A DNA stretch of 64,000 nucleotides, taken from contig NZ_BMKS01000012.1 in assembly GCF_014644455.1 (NCBI RefSeq), positions 62,001 through 126,000 of the forward strand, read 5' to 3'. The position numbers and the translations under genes were made by a program. The first letter of the stretch is position 1, and the number at the start of each line of letters is the position of its first letter. The notes beneath the pieces were generated by a model that was given only the letters and a program-made list of their open reading frames with translations, did not search any database and was not told the DNA's origin. Below are positions 18,601-27,495 of the stretch, one piece after another. This DNA comes from Caldovatus sediminis. Lineage in GTDB: Bacteria; Pseudomonadota; Alphaproteobacteria; Acetobacterales; Acetobacteraceae.

Positions 18601-19007
18601 ACGGCCGTCCCTCCCCCCCCGGGTTGTTGGAGAGGCTTTACGCAAGAAGTCGCGAATGGTCCGATGCCAAATGCGTGAGGTGCCGGGCCTCCACCGGGCA
18701 TGCGCCGGTTCGGCCGCGCCGGCGACCAGGCCCGCATCCGGCGCGCCCGGCGCCGTTCCCGCATCCGCTCCGCGGTATCGCCGTCGTCGCCTCGTCGGCA
18801 GGTGACGGGCGGGCGCCCGGCCGGCCCTTCGGGATGGCGGCGTCGTGATCGGCCCGGCCGGGAGGAGGGCGGCGCCGGGGCGGACACTTCTCGCCCCCCG
18901 GTTGTTTCTGGCGTAGAAATGGAGCGGTGATCGCACCGACGGCTCCGCGGGGCCGAGGCGAGGGCGATCGGACGCGGGGCTGCGGGGTCGGGACACGATC
19001 GGAGGGG
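18601..19007. other. Divergent region, receiver gene / sensor kinase
   Basis: About 400 bases with no convincing gene. A TTGTTT-like box near 18903 and TAGAAAT near 18913 form a poor promoter candidate toward the kinase. A GTG at 18927 is in frame with the kinase and would extend it by 27 residues. A run of ten Cs occurs near 18610, just before the receiver gene start. Confidence 0.3.
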
Positions 19008-20876
19008 ATGACCGAGACATCCACCGATGGGCGCGCCTCGGGAAGCGTCGCGGGCGGCGCAGCCTCGCCCCCCGAGGCCTGGTCGAGCGGCGGCCCGCCC
19101 GCCGGCCTCTTCCACCGCCGGGCCGACCGGGTGATCGCGCTGGTCCGGGCGGGCGTCGCCATCGTCGCCTTCCTGGCGATCCGGCTCGAGCCGGGCCAGC
19201 CGGAGCAGCTCTCGATCCATGCCCGCGCGCTGATGGCCGCCTATGCGCTCTACGCGGTCATGCTGGCGGTGGCCCTCGGCGGCTTCCGGGTGGTGCAGCG
19301 CCCGGCGCTCGGCACCGTGGCGCATGTCGTGGACATCGGCGTCTTCACGGTGCTGATGTTCCTCACCGCCGGCCCGGCCAGCCCCTTCTTCGTGCTGTTC
19401 AATTTCTCCCTGCTCGCCGCCGCGCTGCGCTGGGGCTGGCGCGGCGCGCTGTGGACCGCCGTGGCCCTGACCGGCCTGTTCTTCCTCGTCGGCATCGTCT
19501 TCATCGGCAGCCTCGCCAGCGGGGCCTTCGACCCGAACCGCTTCATGCTGCGCCTGACGCACCTGCTCACGATCGGCGCCATGCTGGTGTTCTTCGGCGC
19601 CTACCAGCAGCGGTTCTCCGCCGAGGTGCTGCGGCTGGCGGGCGGCTGGCCCACGGCCTCGAGCGACCCGGTGCCGCTGCGCGAGGCGCTGGCCTACGGC
19701 GCGGGCGTGTTCGACGCGCCGCGCGCGCTGCTGGTGCGCGACGATCCCCTTGAGCCATGGCTCCACGTCGCCGAATGGCGCGCTGCCGACGGCACCGGCC
19801 GCCGGCGCAGAGGCCGCGGGCCGGGAGCGGGCGGCGTCGCCCGGGCGCCGGGCACCTTCCGCGAGGAGCGCCTCTCGCCCGACGAGATCGGGCCCGTCGT
19901 GTCGGAGGCGGTCGGCCATTCCCCCTTCGTCCTCGCCGAGGGCATGGCGATGGTGCACCGCGGCGGCGACGTCCTCGAGCCGCTGCCCGAGGTGCCGCTC
20001 AGCCCGGCCCTGCGCCGCCGCCTCGGCATCGACACCGCGCTCTGCCTGCCGGTGCGGGCCGAGGAGCTCGAGGCCTGGCTGGTGATCCCCGGCCGCGACA
20101 GCGGCTCGGCCGAGGACTTCCTGATCGGGGCGGTGGCCACCGCGCGCATCGCCGCCGCGTTCCAGCGTGCCGCGGCGCAGGACGCCCTGTTGCGCGCCGC
20201 CGCCGCCGAGGACCGGCTGCGCCTCGGCCGCGATCTGCACGACGGCATCCTGCAGTCGCTCGCCGGCGCGGTGCTGAAGCTGCAGGCGGCGCTGCGGCGG
20301 GAGACGCCGCCGCCCGGCCTCGCCGCCAGCGTGACCGAGGTCTGCGAGCTGCTGGCCGCCGAGCAGCGCGAGCTGCGCGCCTTCATCAATCGCCTCCGGC
20401 CGGAGCCCGGGGCGGTGACGCTCGCCGAGGTCGAGCTCGCCCCGGAGCTGGAGCGCGTGGTGCTCGCGCTGCAGGTCCAGTGGGGGATGCGGGTGACGCT
20501 GACCGTCAACCCGCCGGGCGCGACGGTGCCGGAGCGGCTGGTCTGGCACTTCCGCCAGCTCGTGCGGGAGGCGGCCGCCAACGCGGCGCGCCACGGCAAG
20601 GCGGAGCACTTCGCGGTGGAGGCGTCCCATCTCGGGGAGACCCTGTGCCTGCGCCTGGCGGACGACGGCACCGGCCTGCCGCAGCACGGCCGGTTCGACG
20701 CCCCGACCCTGCGCGCCCGCGGCATCGGGCCGCGCTCGCTGCGCGAGCGGGTGCTCGCCCTCGGCGGGTCGCTGGTGCTGGATTCGAGCCCCGCGGGGCT
20801 CCGCCTGCTGATCGACATCCCGCTCGGCGGCGCGGTCGCCGCCGCCGCGCCCCAGAAGGAAAGGGTCGCCGCATGA
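19008..20876 (+). CDS. NarL/LuxR-type sensor histidine kinase (membrane-bound, HisKA_3)
   Basis: Integral-membrane kinase of about 622 residues. The N-terminal part has roughly six transmembrane segments (from [17 protein letters not shown] to [15 protein letters not shown]). A GAF-like middle region follows (near [18 protein letters not shown] to [18 protein letters not shown]). The dimerisation/phosphoacceptor helix is [19 protein letters not shown], with the His in DLHDG. The ATPase has [11 protein letters not shown] (N-box) and LADDGTGLP (G-box). It phosphorylates the LuxR-type regulator whose start overlaps its stop (ATGA). ATG 19008 and GTG 18927 both have a purine run too close to the codon; 19008 was chosen as the conservative start. 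The signal is unknown. Confidence 0.88.
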   Translation: MTETSTDGRASGSVAGGAASPPEAWSSGGPPAGLFHRRADRVIALVRAGVAIVAFLAIRLEPGQPEQLSIHARALMAAYALYAVMLAVALGGFRVVQRPALGTVAHVVDIGVFTVLMFLTAGPASPFFVLFNFSLLAAALRWGWRGALWTAVALTGLFFLVGIVFIGSLASGAFDPNRFMLRLTHLLTIGAMLVFFGAYQQRFSAEVLRLAGGWPTASSDPVPLREALAYGAGVFDAPRALLVRDDPLEPWLHVAEWRAADGTGRRRRGRGPGAGGVARAPGTFREERLSPDEIGPVVSEAVGHSPFVLAEGMAMVHRGGDVLEPLPEVPLSPALRRRLGIDTALCLPVRAEELEAWLVIPGRDSGSAEDFLIGAVATARIAAAFQRAAAQDALLRAAAAEDRLRLGRDLHDGILQSLAGAVLKLQAALRRETPPPGLAASVTEVCELLAAEQRELRAFINRLRPEPGAVTLAEVELAPELERVVLALQVQWGMRVTLTVNPPGATVPERLVWHFRQLVREAAANAARHGKAEHFAVEASHLGETLCLRLADDGTGLPQHGRFDAPTLRARGIGPRSLRERVLALGGSLVLDSSPAGLRLLIDIPLGGAVAAAAPQKERVAA

Positions 20877-21610
20877 CATCGCTGGTGATCGCCGACGACC
20901 ATCCGATCGTCATGGAGGGTCTCGCCGCCCTCCTCGCCGGGGCCGGGCACGACGTGCTGGCGCAGTGCGCCCGCGGGGAGGAGGTGCTGGAGGCGGTGCC
21001 GCGGCTGCGCCCGGAGATCCTGCTGCTCGATCTTCACATGCCCGGGATGGACGGGCTCGCGGTGCTCCGGCGGCTCAACGCGGAGGCGCAGGCGGCGTCT
21101 GGCGGGTACGGCCGGGTGCGCGTGGTGCTCCTCACCTCCGGCCTGACCGAGGCGCAGGCGGCGGAGGCGATGCGGCTCGGCGCGGACGGGCTCGTGCTCA
21201 AGGAATCCGCGCCGCAGCAGCTCCTCGAGTGCCTGCGGCAGGTGGCGGCCGGCGGGCAGTGGGTGGACCGCGAGATCGGCCGGCGGGCGCTCGCCGCCGC
21301 GGCCGCGATGGCGGGCGGCGGCGCGTCGTCGCCCGTCGCCTCCGGGCCGGGGACGGCCTCGGGGCGGCGTGGCGCGGGCGGCCAGGACGCCGCGCCGGAC
21401 GCGGTGCGCCTGACCCGGCGCGAGCAGGAGATCGTCGGCCTGGTGCTGCAGGGGCTGCGCAACAAGCAGATCGCCGACCGGCTGCAGATCACCGAGGGCA
21501 CGGTGAAGATCTATCTGCACGCGATCTACCAGAAGCTCGGCGTGACCAGCCGGATGGAGCTCGCCGTCTGGTGCCGGGAGCGGAGTGCGGCGGGGATGGC
21601 GGCCGTCTGA
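20873..21610 (+). CDS. LuxR/NarL-family response regulator
   Basis: DNA-binding partner of the upstream kinase, 245 residues. The receiver has D8/D9, phosphoacceptor D53 ([12 protein letters not shown]), T88 and K110 (LVLKES). An unusually long Gly/Ala/Ser-rich linker of about 45 residues joins it to the LuxR helix-turn-helix ([25 protein letters not shown], then [17 protein letters not shown]). The ATGA overlap with the kinase gene indicates translational coupling. No obvious target operon is adjacent; the next gene is convergent. Confidence 0.92.
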   Translation: MTSLVIADDHPIVMEGLAALLAGAGHDVLAQCARGEEVLEAVPRLRPEILLLDLHMPGMDGLAVLRRLNAEAQAASGGYGRVRVVLLTSGLTEAQAAEAMRLGADGLVLKESAPQQLLECLRQVAAGGQWVDREIGRRALAAAAAMAGGGASSPVASGPGTASGRRGAGGQDAAPDAVRLTRREQEIVGLVLQGLRNKQIADRLQITEGTVKIYLHAIYQKLGVTSRMELAVWCRERSAAGMAAV

Positions 21611-21632
21611 CCGGCCGGCGCCGGGGGGCGCG

Positions 21633-22625
21633 CTACGGGTCGAGCCGCAGCGGCCGGGTCGCCGGCCCGTCGCGCTCGAAGCCCTGGAGGGCGAGCCGTC
21701 CGGTCGCGGGGTCGGCCACCGCGACGAGCCTGGTGTCGGCGTTGAGGATCGGCGGCGCCACCCAGGCGAGCGGCCAGGGATCGACGCCGGCGCGGAGCAG
21801 CGCCTCGACGGCGCGCAGCCGCGCCTCGCTGCCGCGGCCGCGCGGTGCGTCGCGGCGCGGCATGGTGACCCAATGGTTGGTGGCGGCGGCGACGGGCGCG
21901 GCGAGGCGGACCGCGGCCACTCCCGGCGTGCGCTCGATGACGCAGCCCTCCCCGGCCGCGCCGGCGAGGACGAAGAACGCGGCGGCGCAGACCGGCGTGT
22001 CGCGGAGGAAAGCGAGGGCGGCGGCGTAGTCCGGCGCCTCGTCGAAGGCGCGGCGTAGCAGGTGCGCGGGCGGCAGCGCGCGCGAACGCCAGAAGGCCGG
22101 CCGCGCGGCGATCCAGTCCGCGACCGGGCCGAGGCCGGTGCCCGGCAGGGGCGGCTGGTTGATCGCCGCCGCGAAGCGCCCCGGGGCGAGGCCGGTGACG
22201 CAGCCGACGAAGCCGGGCCAGCCGAGGTCGAGCCATTCCCCGGCCGGCCCGCGCCGGCGCAGCACGGCGAGGCCGCGGCCGAGGCCATCGAGCTGCCAGT
22301 CGAGCACGCGCAGCAACGGGCCGCCGGCGACCAGGCCAGTGGTGCAGGCCCACTCGTAGCTGAGGTTCAGCGCATAGGCGCCGGGCGCGCCCAGGCGGCG
22401 GGCCACGGCGGCGATCTCGGGGAGGTAGGGGTTGGCATTGCGGCGCAGCCAGCGGCGCGAGAGCACGTCGCCGAGGGCGAGCCCGGGCCGGGTGTAGCGG
22501 CGGCGCGCGGCGGCGAGGAGCAGCTCGACCTGCCTCGGCAGAGCCTCGACCGCGGCCAGGGCGCCGCCCGCGCGTGCGTCCACCACCGGGACGGGCGGGA
22601 GGGGCGCCGCGGAGGCGGTCGTCAT
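21633..22625 (-). CDS. Acid-ceramidase/NAAA-like N-terminal-nucleophile hydrolase
   Basis: 330-residue protein resembling the C-terminal catalytic part of acid ceramidase and N-acylethanolamine acid amidase. The predicted nucleophile is C94 in YEWACTTGLVA, followed by LLRVLDWQLDG (the usual GRNxDF position), the family-type GFVGCVTGLAPGRFAAAIN, and ATNHW near the end. These enzymes mature by self-cleavage before the cysteine and hydrolyse N-acyl amides. No signal peptide is seen, so it may act in the cytoplasm. Its ATG overlaps the stop of the LplT-Aas gene (ATGA at 22625-22622), making it the third gene of the TetR-led operon. Substrate inferred to be an acyl lipid; unproven. Confidence 0.66.
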   Translation of the reverse strand: MTTASAAPLPPVPVVDARAGGALAAVEALPRQVELLLAAARRRYTRPGLALGDVLSRRWLRRNANPYLPEIAAVARRLGAPGAYALNLSYEWACTTGLVAGGPLLRVLDWQLDGLGRGLAVLRRRGPAGEWLDLGWPGFVGCVTGLAPGRFAAAINQPPLPGTGLGPVADWIAARPAFWRSRALPPAHLLRRAFDEAPDYAAALAFLRDTPVCAAAFFVLAGAAGEGCVIERTPGVAAVRLAAPVAAATNHWVTMPRRDAPRGRGSEARLRAVEALLRAGVDPWPLAWVAPPILNADTRLVAVADPATGRLALQGFERDGPATRPLRLDP

Positions 22626-25600
22626 CGCGGCCCCGGCGCGCCCGCCGGGGCGGCCCACAGCTCGGCGAGCAGCCGCTGCGCCGCCGGGTAGTCGACCTTG
22701 CCCGTTCCGAGCAGCGGCATCCGTTCGATCACCAGCAGTTCGCGCGGCACCAGCAGCTCCGGCACGCCGCGCTCGCGCGCGAGCGCCAGCATCGCGGCCA
22801 CCGTGGCGTCGTGCCGCGTGGTCAGCAGCACCAGCCTTTCGCCCTTGCGCGGGTCGGGCAGCGGCAGGACGGCGTGCGCCGCGTCGGGCCACAGCGCCCC
22901 GGCCAGCGCTTCGGCCGCGGCCATCGAGACCATCTCCCCGCCGATCTTGGCGAAACGCTTGGCGCGCCCGCGGATGGTGACGAAGCCCTCGGCGTCCACC
23001 GAGACGATGTCGCCGGTGTCGTACCAGCCCCCGGGCGGGGGCTGCAGGACGCCCGGGGCCTCGACGCGCAGGTAGCCCAGCATGACGTTGGGGCCGCGCA
23101 CCCAGAGCCGGCCGGCGCCATGGTCGTCGAGGCCGGGGACCGGCTCGATGCGGTGCTCGATGCCGGGGAGGAACAGGCCCACCGTGCCGGCGCGGTTGCG
23201 CTTCGGGGTGTTCACGCAGAGCACCGGTGCGGTCTCGGTCGCGCCGTAGCCCTCGAGCATGCCCTTGCCGAAGCGGTCGGCGTAGAGGCGGCGGGTCTCG
23301 TCGCGCAGCTTCTCCGCGCCGGCGAAGATCAGGCGCACCGCGCGGAAGTCGTAGGGATGCGCGTAGCGGGCCCAGCCGTTGAGGAAGGTGTCGGTGCCGA
23401 AGACGATGGTGGCGTCGCGGTCGTAGATCATCTCCGGCACCATCCGGTAGTGCAGCGGCGAGGGGTAGAGGAAGCTCGGCACGCCGTTGAGCAGCGGCAG
23501 CAGGGTCCCGCCGGTGAGGCCGAAGCTGTGGAACATGGGCAGCGCGTTGACCACGCGGTCGGCCGGGTTGAAGTCCAGCACCGCGGCGAGCTGGGCGCAG
23601 TTGGCGAGGATGTTGCGGTGGGAGAGGACCACGCCCTTCGGCGTGCCCTCCGAGCCCGAGGTGAACAGCACCACCGCCGGCGCGTCCGCCGCGACGCGGG
23701 CGCCGGGCAGGCGCCGCGCCAGGCGCGCGTCGAGCAGGCCGCGCAGCCGGGCGCCGAGGCCGATCGCGGCGCGGACGTCCTCGAGCCAGACGAAGCGCAG
23801 CCCGGCTTCCTCCATGCGCGCCACCGCCTGGCCGAGCTTGCCGCGCTCCACGAAACGGCGGGAGCAGAGCACGGTGCGGATCTCCGCGGCGCGGCAGGCG
23901 GCGAGCATGCCGTCGGCGCCGGCCGAGAAGTTCATCATGGCCGGCACCCGGCCGATGGCCTGGAGCGCGAAGAAGGTGACGGCCGTTCCCTTGGCGTTGG
24001 GCAGCATCACGCCGACCCGCTCGCCGGGCGCCGCGATCCCGGCCAGGCGTCGGCCCAGCACGGCGGCGCCCAGCACGACGCGGTCGAAGGACAGCGCGGC
24101 GAAGTCGGGGTCGTCGAGCACCTTGGCGCGGCCGCCGTGGATCGCGCGCGCGTCGAGCAGGGCGGCGAAGAGCGACCTGCCCGTCTCAGCGGTGCGGAAG
24201 GCCGCGTCGCTCATCACCGAGTCGAGCGCGTCCGACAGGGCGCGGCGGCGGGCGCGGCCGCGCACGCCCTCGGGCGCCGCGATCCTCACCGGGGGCAGGA
24301 AGGTGACGGTGACGCGCGGGAACCAGCGCCGGCGGAGCACGCCCTTGGTGTAGGCGAACTTGCTGTACTGCGGCCCATCGAGCCGCACCGGCAGGACCGG
24401 CGCGCCGGTCCGTTCGGCGAGCATGCCCGCGCCCTCGTATATCTTCATCAGGGCGCCGGTGCGGCTGACGCGGCCCTCGGGAAAGATGACGAGCTTGCGG
24501 CCGTCCTCGCGCACCGCCCGGACCATCGCCTTGAAGGCGAAGGGGCTGCTCGGGTCCACCTCGAAGGTCCGCACCAGGGCGAGGAAGGGGCGCGCCCACC
24601 ACTTGCGGGCCATGAAGGTGTTGACGACGAAGCTCGGCCGGTCGGGCACCGCGGCGGCGATGAGCGCCCCGTCGGCGAGCGAGAGGTGGTTGGCGACGAG
24701 GATCGCGTTGTCGCCGGCGGCGCGGTAATGCTCGAGCCCGCGCACCTCGAAGCGGTGGAACAGGCGCAGGTAGAGGCGCAGCGCCGCGCGCACCGTCTCC
24801 TGCGGGATCGCGCCGGCGATGCGCAGCGCGACGCCGAGGTTGACCGCGGCGGCGATCAGCAGCACCCAGGGCGCGCCGACGCCCGCGGCGGCGAGCGCGG
24901 CGGCGGCGCCGGCCCCGGCCGCCATGCAGGCGGCGTTGGCGACGTTGTTGGCCGCGATCATCCGCGCCCGCAGTGCCGCCGGCGACCATTCCTGCACGAT
25001 CGCGTAGAGCGGCACGGAGTAGAGGCCGCCGCAGGCGGCGACGAGGAACAGGTCGGCGAGCATGCGCCAGCCGGGCGGGGCGGCGAGCATGCCCTCCACC
25101 GTCGCCATGCGCGGGTCGCCGGCGGCGGAGAGGGCGGCGATGGCGAAGTCGGCGGTGAAGAGGGTGATGCCGAGCGCCGCCCAGGGCACGAGGCGCGGGC
25201 TGATCTCGCCCGCCAGGATGCGCGCGCAGGCGAGGGAGCCCGCGCCGACGCCAAGCGCGAAGACCGTGAGCAGCAGCGTCACCACCGCGCCGTCGGCGCC
25301 GAGCGTGTCCCTGGCGATCACCGGGAAGGCGGCGAGCAGGGTGGCGCCGATGGTCCAGAACCAGGACAGGGCGAGGATGGCGAGCCAGACCGGCCGGTTG
25401 CCGCGCGCCTCGCGGATCAGCGCCCAGGTCGCGCGCGGCAGGTGCCAGGCGAGCCGCAGGCCGGGATCGGCGGCCGGGGCGCGCGGCACGCCGAAGGCCG
25501 CGACGAGCCCCGCCGCCGCGACCGCGAGGCCCGCGGCGCTCACCACCGCGCCGCCGTCCTCGAACAGCATCAGCGCGCCGCCGGCGATCGTGCCGGCCAG

Positions 25601-26149
25601 GATGCCGAGGAAGGTGCCGGCCTCGATCAGGCCGTTGCCGGCGACCAACTCGTGCTCCTCCAGGTGGTCGGGGAGGATCGAGTACTTCAGCGGGCTGAAG
25701 AAGGTGGACTGCAGCCCGAGGCCGAACAGCACGGCCATCAGCAGCGCCATGCTGCCGGTGAGGAAGCCGAGCGCGGCGAGGCCCATCAGGCCGACTTCCC
25801 ACAGCTTGGTCGCGCGGATCAGCCGCGCCTTCTCGCCGCGGTCGGCGACCTGGCCGGCGAGGGCGGAGAACAGCACGTAGGGCAGGATGAACACCGCGCC
25901 GGCGAGGGCGACGAGGACCGGCCCGCGCTCGCCCGCTTGGAAGAGCGCGAGCACGACGAGAGCGTTCTTGAACAGGTTGTCGTTGAGCGCGCCGAGCGTC
26001 TGCGCGACCAGCAGCGGCAGGAAGCGCCGCGTGCGCAGGAGGTGCGCGGGGCCCGTGGCCGGCGCCACGGGGGCGCCGGCGACGGCGAGGCGGGCAACGG
26101 CCGGGGCGGCGGCGCCAAGGGCTGCGGGCGCGGGCGAGGAGGCGGTCAT
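22622..26149 (-). CDS. aas: LplT-Aas fusion: lysophospholipid flippase / acyltransferase / acyl-ACP synthetase
   Basis: Three-part lipid-recycling protein of 1175 residues. Residues about 35-430 are an MFS domain like LplT (FLPLLVAQTLGALNDNLFKNAL), which flips lysophospholipid inward. About 440-630 is a PlsC-type acyltransferase with VANHLSLADG (HxxxxD near 486), FPEGRVSRTG and VLPVRLDGP. About 660-1175 is an adenylating acyl-ACP synthetase with TSGSEGTPKG near 830, GYGATETAP, YDTGDIVSVDAEG, GRAKRFAKIGGE near 1060 and the lysine in GTGKVDYP. In E. coli LplT and Aas are separate; fused forms are known elsewhere. It should re-acylate membrane lysolipids. Both ends overlap neighbours by ATGA, with tetR upstream and the hydrolase downstream. 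Confidence 0.92.
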   Translation of the reverse strand: MTASSPAPAALGAAAPAVARLAVAGAPVAPATGPAHLLRTRRFLPLLVAQTLGALNDNLFKNALVVLALFQAGERGPVLVALAGAVFILPYVLFSALAGQVADRGEKARLIRATKLWEVGLMGLAALGFLTGSMALLMAVLFGLGLQSTFFSPLKYSILPDHLEEHELVAGNGLIEAGTFLGILAGTIAGGALMLFEDGGAVVSAAGLAVAAAGLVAAFGVPRAPAADPGLRLAWHLPRATWALIREARGNRPVWLAILALSWFWTIGATLLAAFPVIARDTLGADGAVVTLLLTVFALGVGAGSLACARILAGEISPRLVPWAALGITLFTADFAIAALSAAGDPRMATVEGMLAAPPGWRMLADLFLVAACGGLYSVPLYAIVQEWSPAALRARMIAANNVANAACMAAGAGAAAALAAAGVGAPWVLLIAAAVNLGVALRIAGAIPQETVRAALRLYLRLFHRFEVRGLEHYRAAGDNAILVANHLSLADGALIAAAVPDRPSFVVNTFMARKWWARPFLALVRTFEVDPSSPFAFKAMVRAVREDGRKLVIFPEGRVSRTGALMKIYEGAGMLAERTGAPVLPVRLDGPQYSKFAYTKGVLRRRWFPRVTVTFLPPVRIAAPEGVRGRARRRALSDALDSVMSDAAFRTAETGRSLFAALLDARAIHGGRAKVLDDPDFAALSFDRVVLGAAVLGRRLAGIAAPGERVGVMLPNAKGTAVTFFALQAIGRVPAMMNFSAGADGMLAACRAAEIRTVLCSRRFVERGKLGQAVARMEEAGLRFVWLEDVRAAIGLGARLRGLLDARLARRLPGARVAADAPAVVLFTSGSEGTPKGVVLSHRNILANCAQLAAVLDFNPADRVVNALPMFHSFGLTGGTLLPLLNGVPSFLYPSPLHYRMVPEMIYDRDATIVFGTDTFLNGWARYAHPYDFRAVRLIFAGAEKLRDETRRLYADRFGKGMLEGYGATETAPVLCVNTPKRNRAGTVGLFLPGIEHRIEPVPGLDDHGAGRLWVRGPNVMLGYLRVEAPGVLQPPPGGWYDTGDIVSVDAEGFVTIRGRAKRFAKIGGEMVSMAAAEALAGALWPDAAHAVLPLPDPRKGERLVLLTTRHDATVAAMLALARERGVPELLVPRELLVIERMPLLGTGKVDYPAAQRLLAELWAAPAGAPGPR

Positions 26150-26739
26150 CGGCGGGCACCCTCGTGTTGCGCGGCGGTCAGGCGCAGGCACAGCGCGACG
26201 ATCTCGTCCGCCATCGCGTCGAGGCCGCGGGCGATGCGCCCGTAATGGGCGAAGGTCGCGGCCTGCACGACTACGCCGACGAGGGCGGCGGTGAGCAGGG
26301 CGGGATCGCCCGGCGGCAGCTCGCCCGCGGCGATCGCCGCGGCGACGGTCCGGTGCAGGACCTCGATCGGGTTGGCGTCCGGTTCAACGGGCGGGGCGGC
26401 GTGGAGGGCGCGGTGCTGGGAGAGTAGGAGGAATTCGAACAGGATCCGGTCCTCCGCGTGCAGAGCGCAGATGCGGCGGATCATGGCCTCGAGCCGCGCC
26501 AGGAAGGGGAGCGGGCGGGCCGCCGCTTCCGCGAGGGCGCGGCCGTAGGCGGCGTAGCCCTCGGCGAAGAGTTCCCCGATCAGCGCGGCGAGGGAGGGCC
26601 AGTGGGTGTAGAGGCTGGAGGGGGTGCATCCCGCCGCGGCGGCGATGTCGCGCACCGAGACGGCGTCCACGCCGCGGGCGACGAAGAGGGCAAGGGCCTC
26701 GCGACGGATGCGGGCGCGGGTGTCGGGGGCGTTTCGCAT
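26146..26739 (-). CDS. TetR-family transcriptional repressor
   Basis: 197-residue regulator with an N-terminal helix-turn-helix (ALFVARGVDAVSVRDIAAAAGCTPSSLYTHWPS) and an all-helical ligand domain. The start at 26739 (MRNAPDTRARIRREAL) is chosen because the family domain begins there and the palindrome at 26755 then falls just upstream. A longer frame would read through that operator. Its stop overlaps the LplT-Aas start, so it probably represses its own operon and responds to an acyl or lipid ligand, by analogy with FabR/FadR-type TetR members. Confidence 0.88.
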   Translation of the reverse strand: MRNAPDTRARIRREALALFVARGVDAVSVRDIAAAAGCTPSSLYTHWPSLAALIGELFAEGYAAYGRALAEAAARPLPFLARLEAMIRRICALHAEDRILFEFLLLSQHRALHAAPPVEPDANPIEVLHRTVAAAIAAGELPPGDPALLTAALVGVVVQAATFAHYGRIARGLDAMADEIVALCLRLTAAQHEGARR

Positions 26740-26754
26740 CGCGGCCCAGAAATG

Positions 26755-26768
26755 AACGAACGTTCGTT
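26755..26768. promoter_or_regulatory. Perfect palindromic operator AACGAACGTTCGTT
   Basis: A 14-base perfect palindrome, nearly perfect over 20 bases, lying 16 bases upstream of the tetR start. TetR-family repressors commonly bind such sites, and AACGAACGTTCGTT-like sequences are frequent for them, so autoregulation of the tetR/aas/hydrolase operon is the simplest reading. It is also close to the rightward promoter region serving 26906. Confidence 0.72.
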
Positions 26769-26773
26769 TATCG

Positions 26774-26799
26774 GGAACGCCTGCGCCGCGCAAGCAGTT
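26774..26799 (+). promoter_or_regulatory. EcfG-type promoter candidate
   Basis: GGAAC at 26774-26778 and GTT at 26797-26799, separated by 18 bases, fit GGAAC-N17-nGTT with A instead of C before GTT. It would read toward the small gene at 26906 with a leader of about 100 bases. It overlaps the intergenic space that also holds the TetR operator and the TCACG repeat. A weaker match than that at 15913. Confidence 0.35.
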
Positions 26800-26817
26800 C
26801 GGCGATCGGCCTTTCGT

Positions 26818-26831
26818 TCACGAAATCGTGA
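26818..26831. promoter_or_regulatory. Inverted repeat TCACG-AAAT-CGTGA
   Basis: Perfect 5-base arms (6 bases, TCACGA/TCGTGA, around AA) inside an AT-rich patch, followed by TATTAC at 26835. The same TCACG-N4-CGTGA arms occur at 17711 upstream of another small gene. It may be a shared operator acting on the gene at 26906. Confidence 0.38.
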
Positions 26832-26905
26832 TTCTATTACGCGAGCATGTCTCTCGAAGTTCCCGGTATGGTTGTAATCCGATAAGTTGATGATGGGAGG
26901 CCAGG

Positions 26906-27220
26906 ATGCACGCCAGCCTCATCGCCGCGCTGCAGAGCGAGGAGCGCCAGCTCGTCACCGAACTCCGCGCGACCGTGACCTTCCGCAGGCTCGACGCGAT
27001 CCGGCGCCTGATCGCCCTCTACGGCGGCGCCGAGGGCGCGCCGGCCGGGTCAGCCGCCGCCGCGGGGGCGGGCGCCGCCGGCCAGCCGCCGAGCACGGCG
27101 AATGCCGGCGACGTGCCCGCGCTGGACGAAGATCACGACGATCCCGGTCCGCGGGCAGTGAGGGAAGGCAACAAGGCGGTTTCCGTTGTGCGGGCGGCGC
27201 TGGCGGCGGTGACGAACTGA
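26906..27220 (+). CDS. Small hypothetical protein with N-terminal coiled-coil motif
   Basis: 104 residues. A good ribosome-binding site (GGAGG at 26896-26900, five bases before ATG) supports it. The N-terminal 45 residues (LIAALQSEERQLVTELRATV...FRRLDAIRRLIALYGG) form a charged helix ending in a motif I have seen in short alphaproteobacterial hypothetical proteins. The rest is Ala/Gly-rich and disordered, with an acidic patch (ALDEDHDD). Function unknown. It may be stress- or repressor-controlled given the elements at 26774-26831. Confidence 0.62.
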   Translation: MHASLIAALQSEERQLVTELRATVTFRRLDAIRRLIALYGGAEGAPAGSAAAAGAGAAGQPPSTANAGDVPALDEDHDDPGPRAVREGNKAVSVVRAALAAVTN

Positions 27221-27495
27221 ACCGTGCCGGCCCGGCGCTAGGGGGCGCGGGTCCGGACACAGGCCGCGCGGTCGGCAACGGGGTATGGGGGACCGATCGG
27301 GATATCGGCAGGGGACACACGGGGCGCTCACCGGCATTTCATCGAAACGTTCGATCAAACCGTTCGAAACTATCCATTAGCGAGCGAGCCGGGCCCATGG
27401 CATACGCTCGCAACGCGACGGGAGGGACCGGGCCGGGGGATGACGGCCCGGTCCCCGTCCTCCGTCGCGCGAACGGGACGGACAGAGAGGGAACG
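27221..27495. promoter_or_regulatory. Control region of the rubrerythrin gene with palindromes
   Basis: 275 bases before the rubrerythrin gene. At 27341-27355 ATCGAA-ACG-TTCGAT is a perfect interrupted palindrome, and GTTCGAAAC at 27362-27370 repeats the TTCGAA core. This looks like a regulator site, possibly for a redox or iron regulator. An in-frame ATG at 27397 could extend rubrerythrin by 33 residues, but GAGAGGGAACG just before 27496 favours the shorter start. Confidence 0.4.

Noticed and set aside
22574-26245. A 1223-codon open frame antisense to LplT-Aas
   Set aside because: His/Gly/Arg/Glu-rich mirror translation of a well-identified gene on the other strand; no domains.
27397-27495. 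N-terminal extension of rubrerythrin from ATG 27397
   Set aside because: The extra 33 residues have no family similarity, and a good ribosome-binding site precedes ATG 27496.
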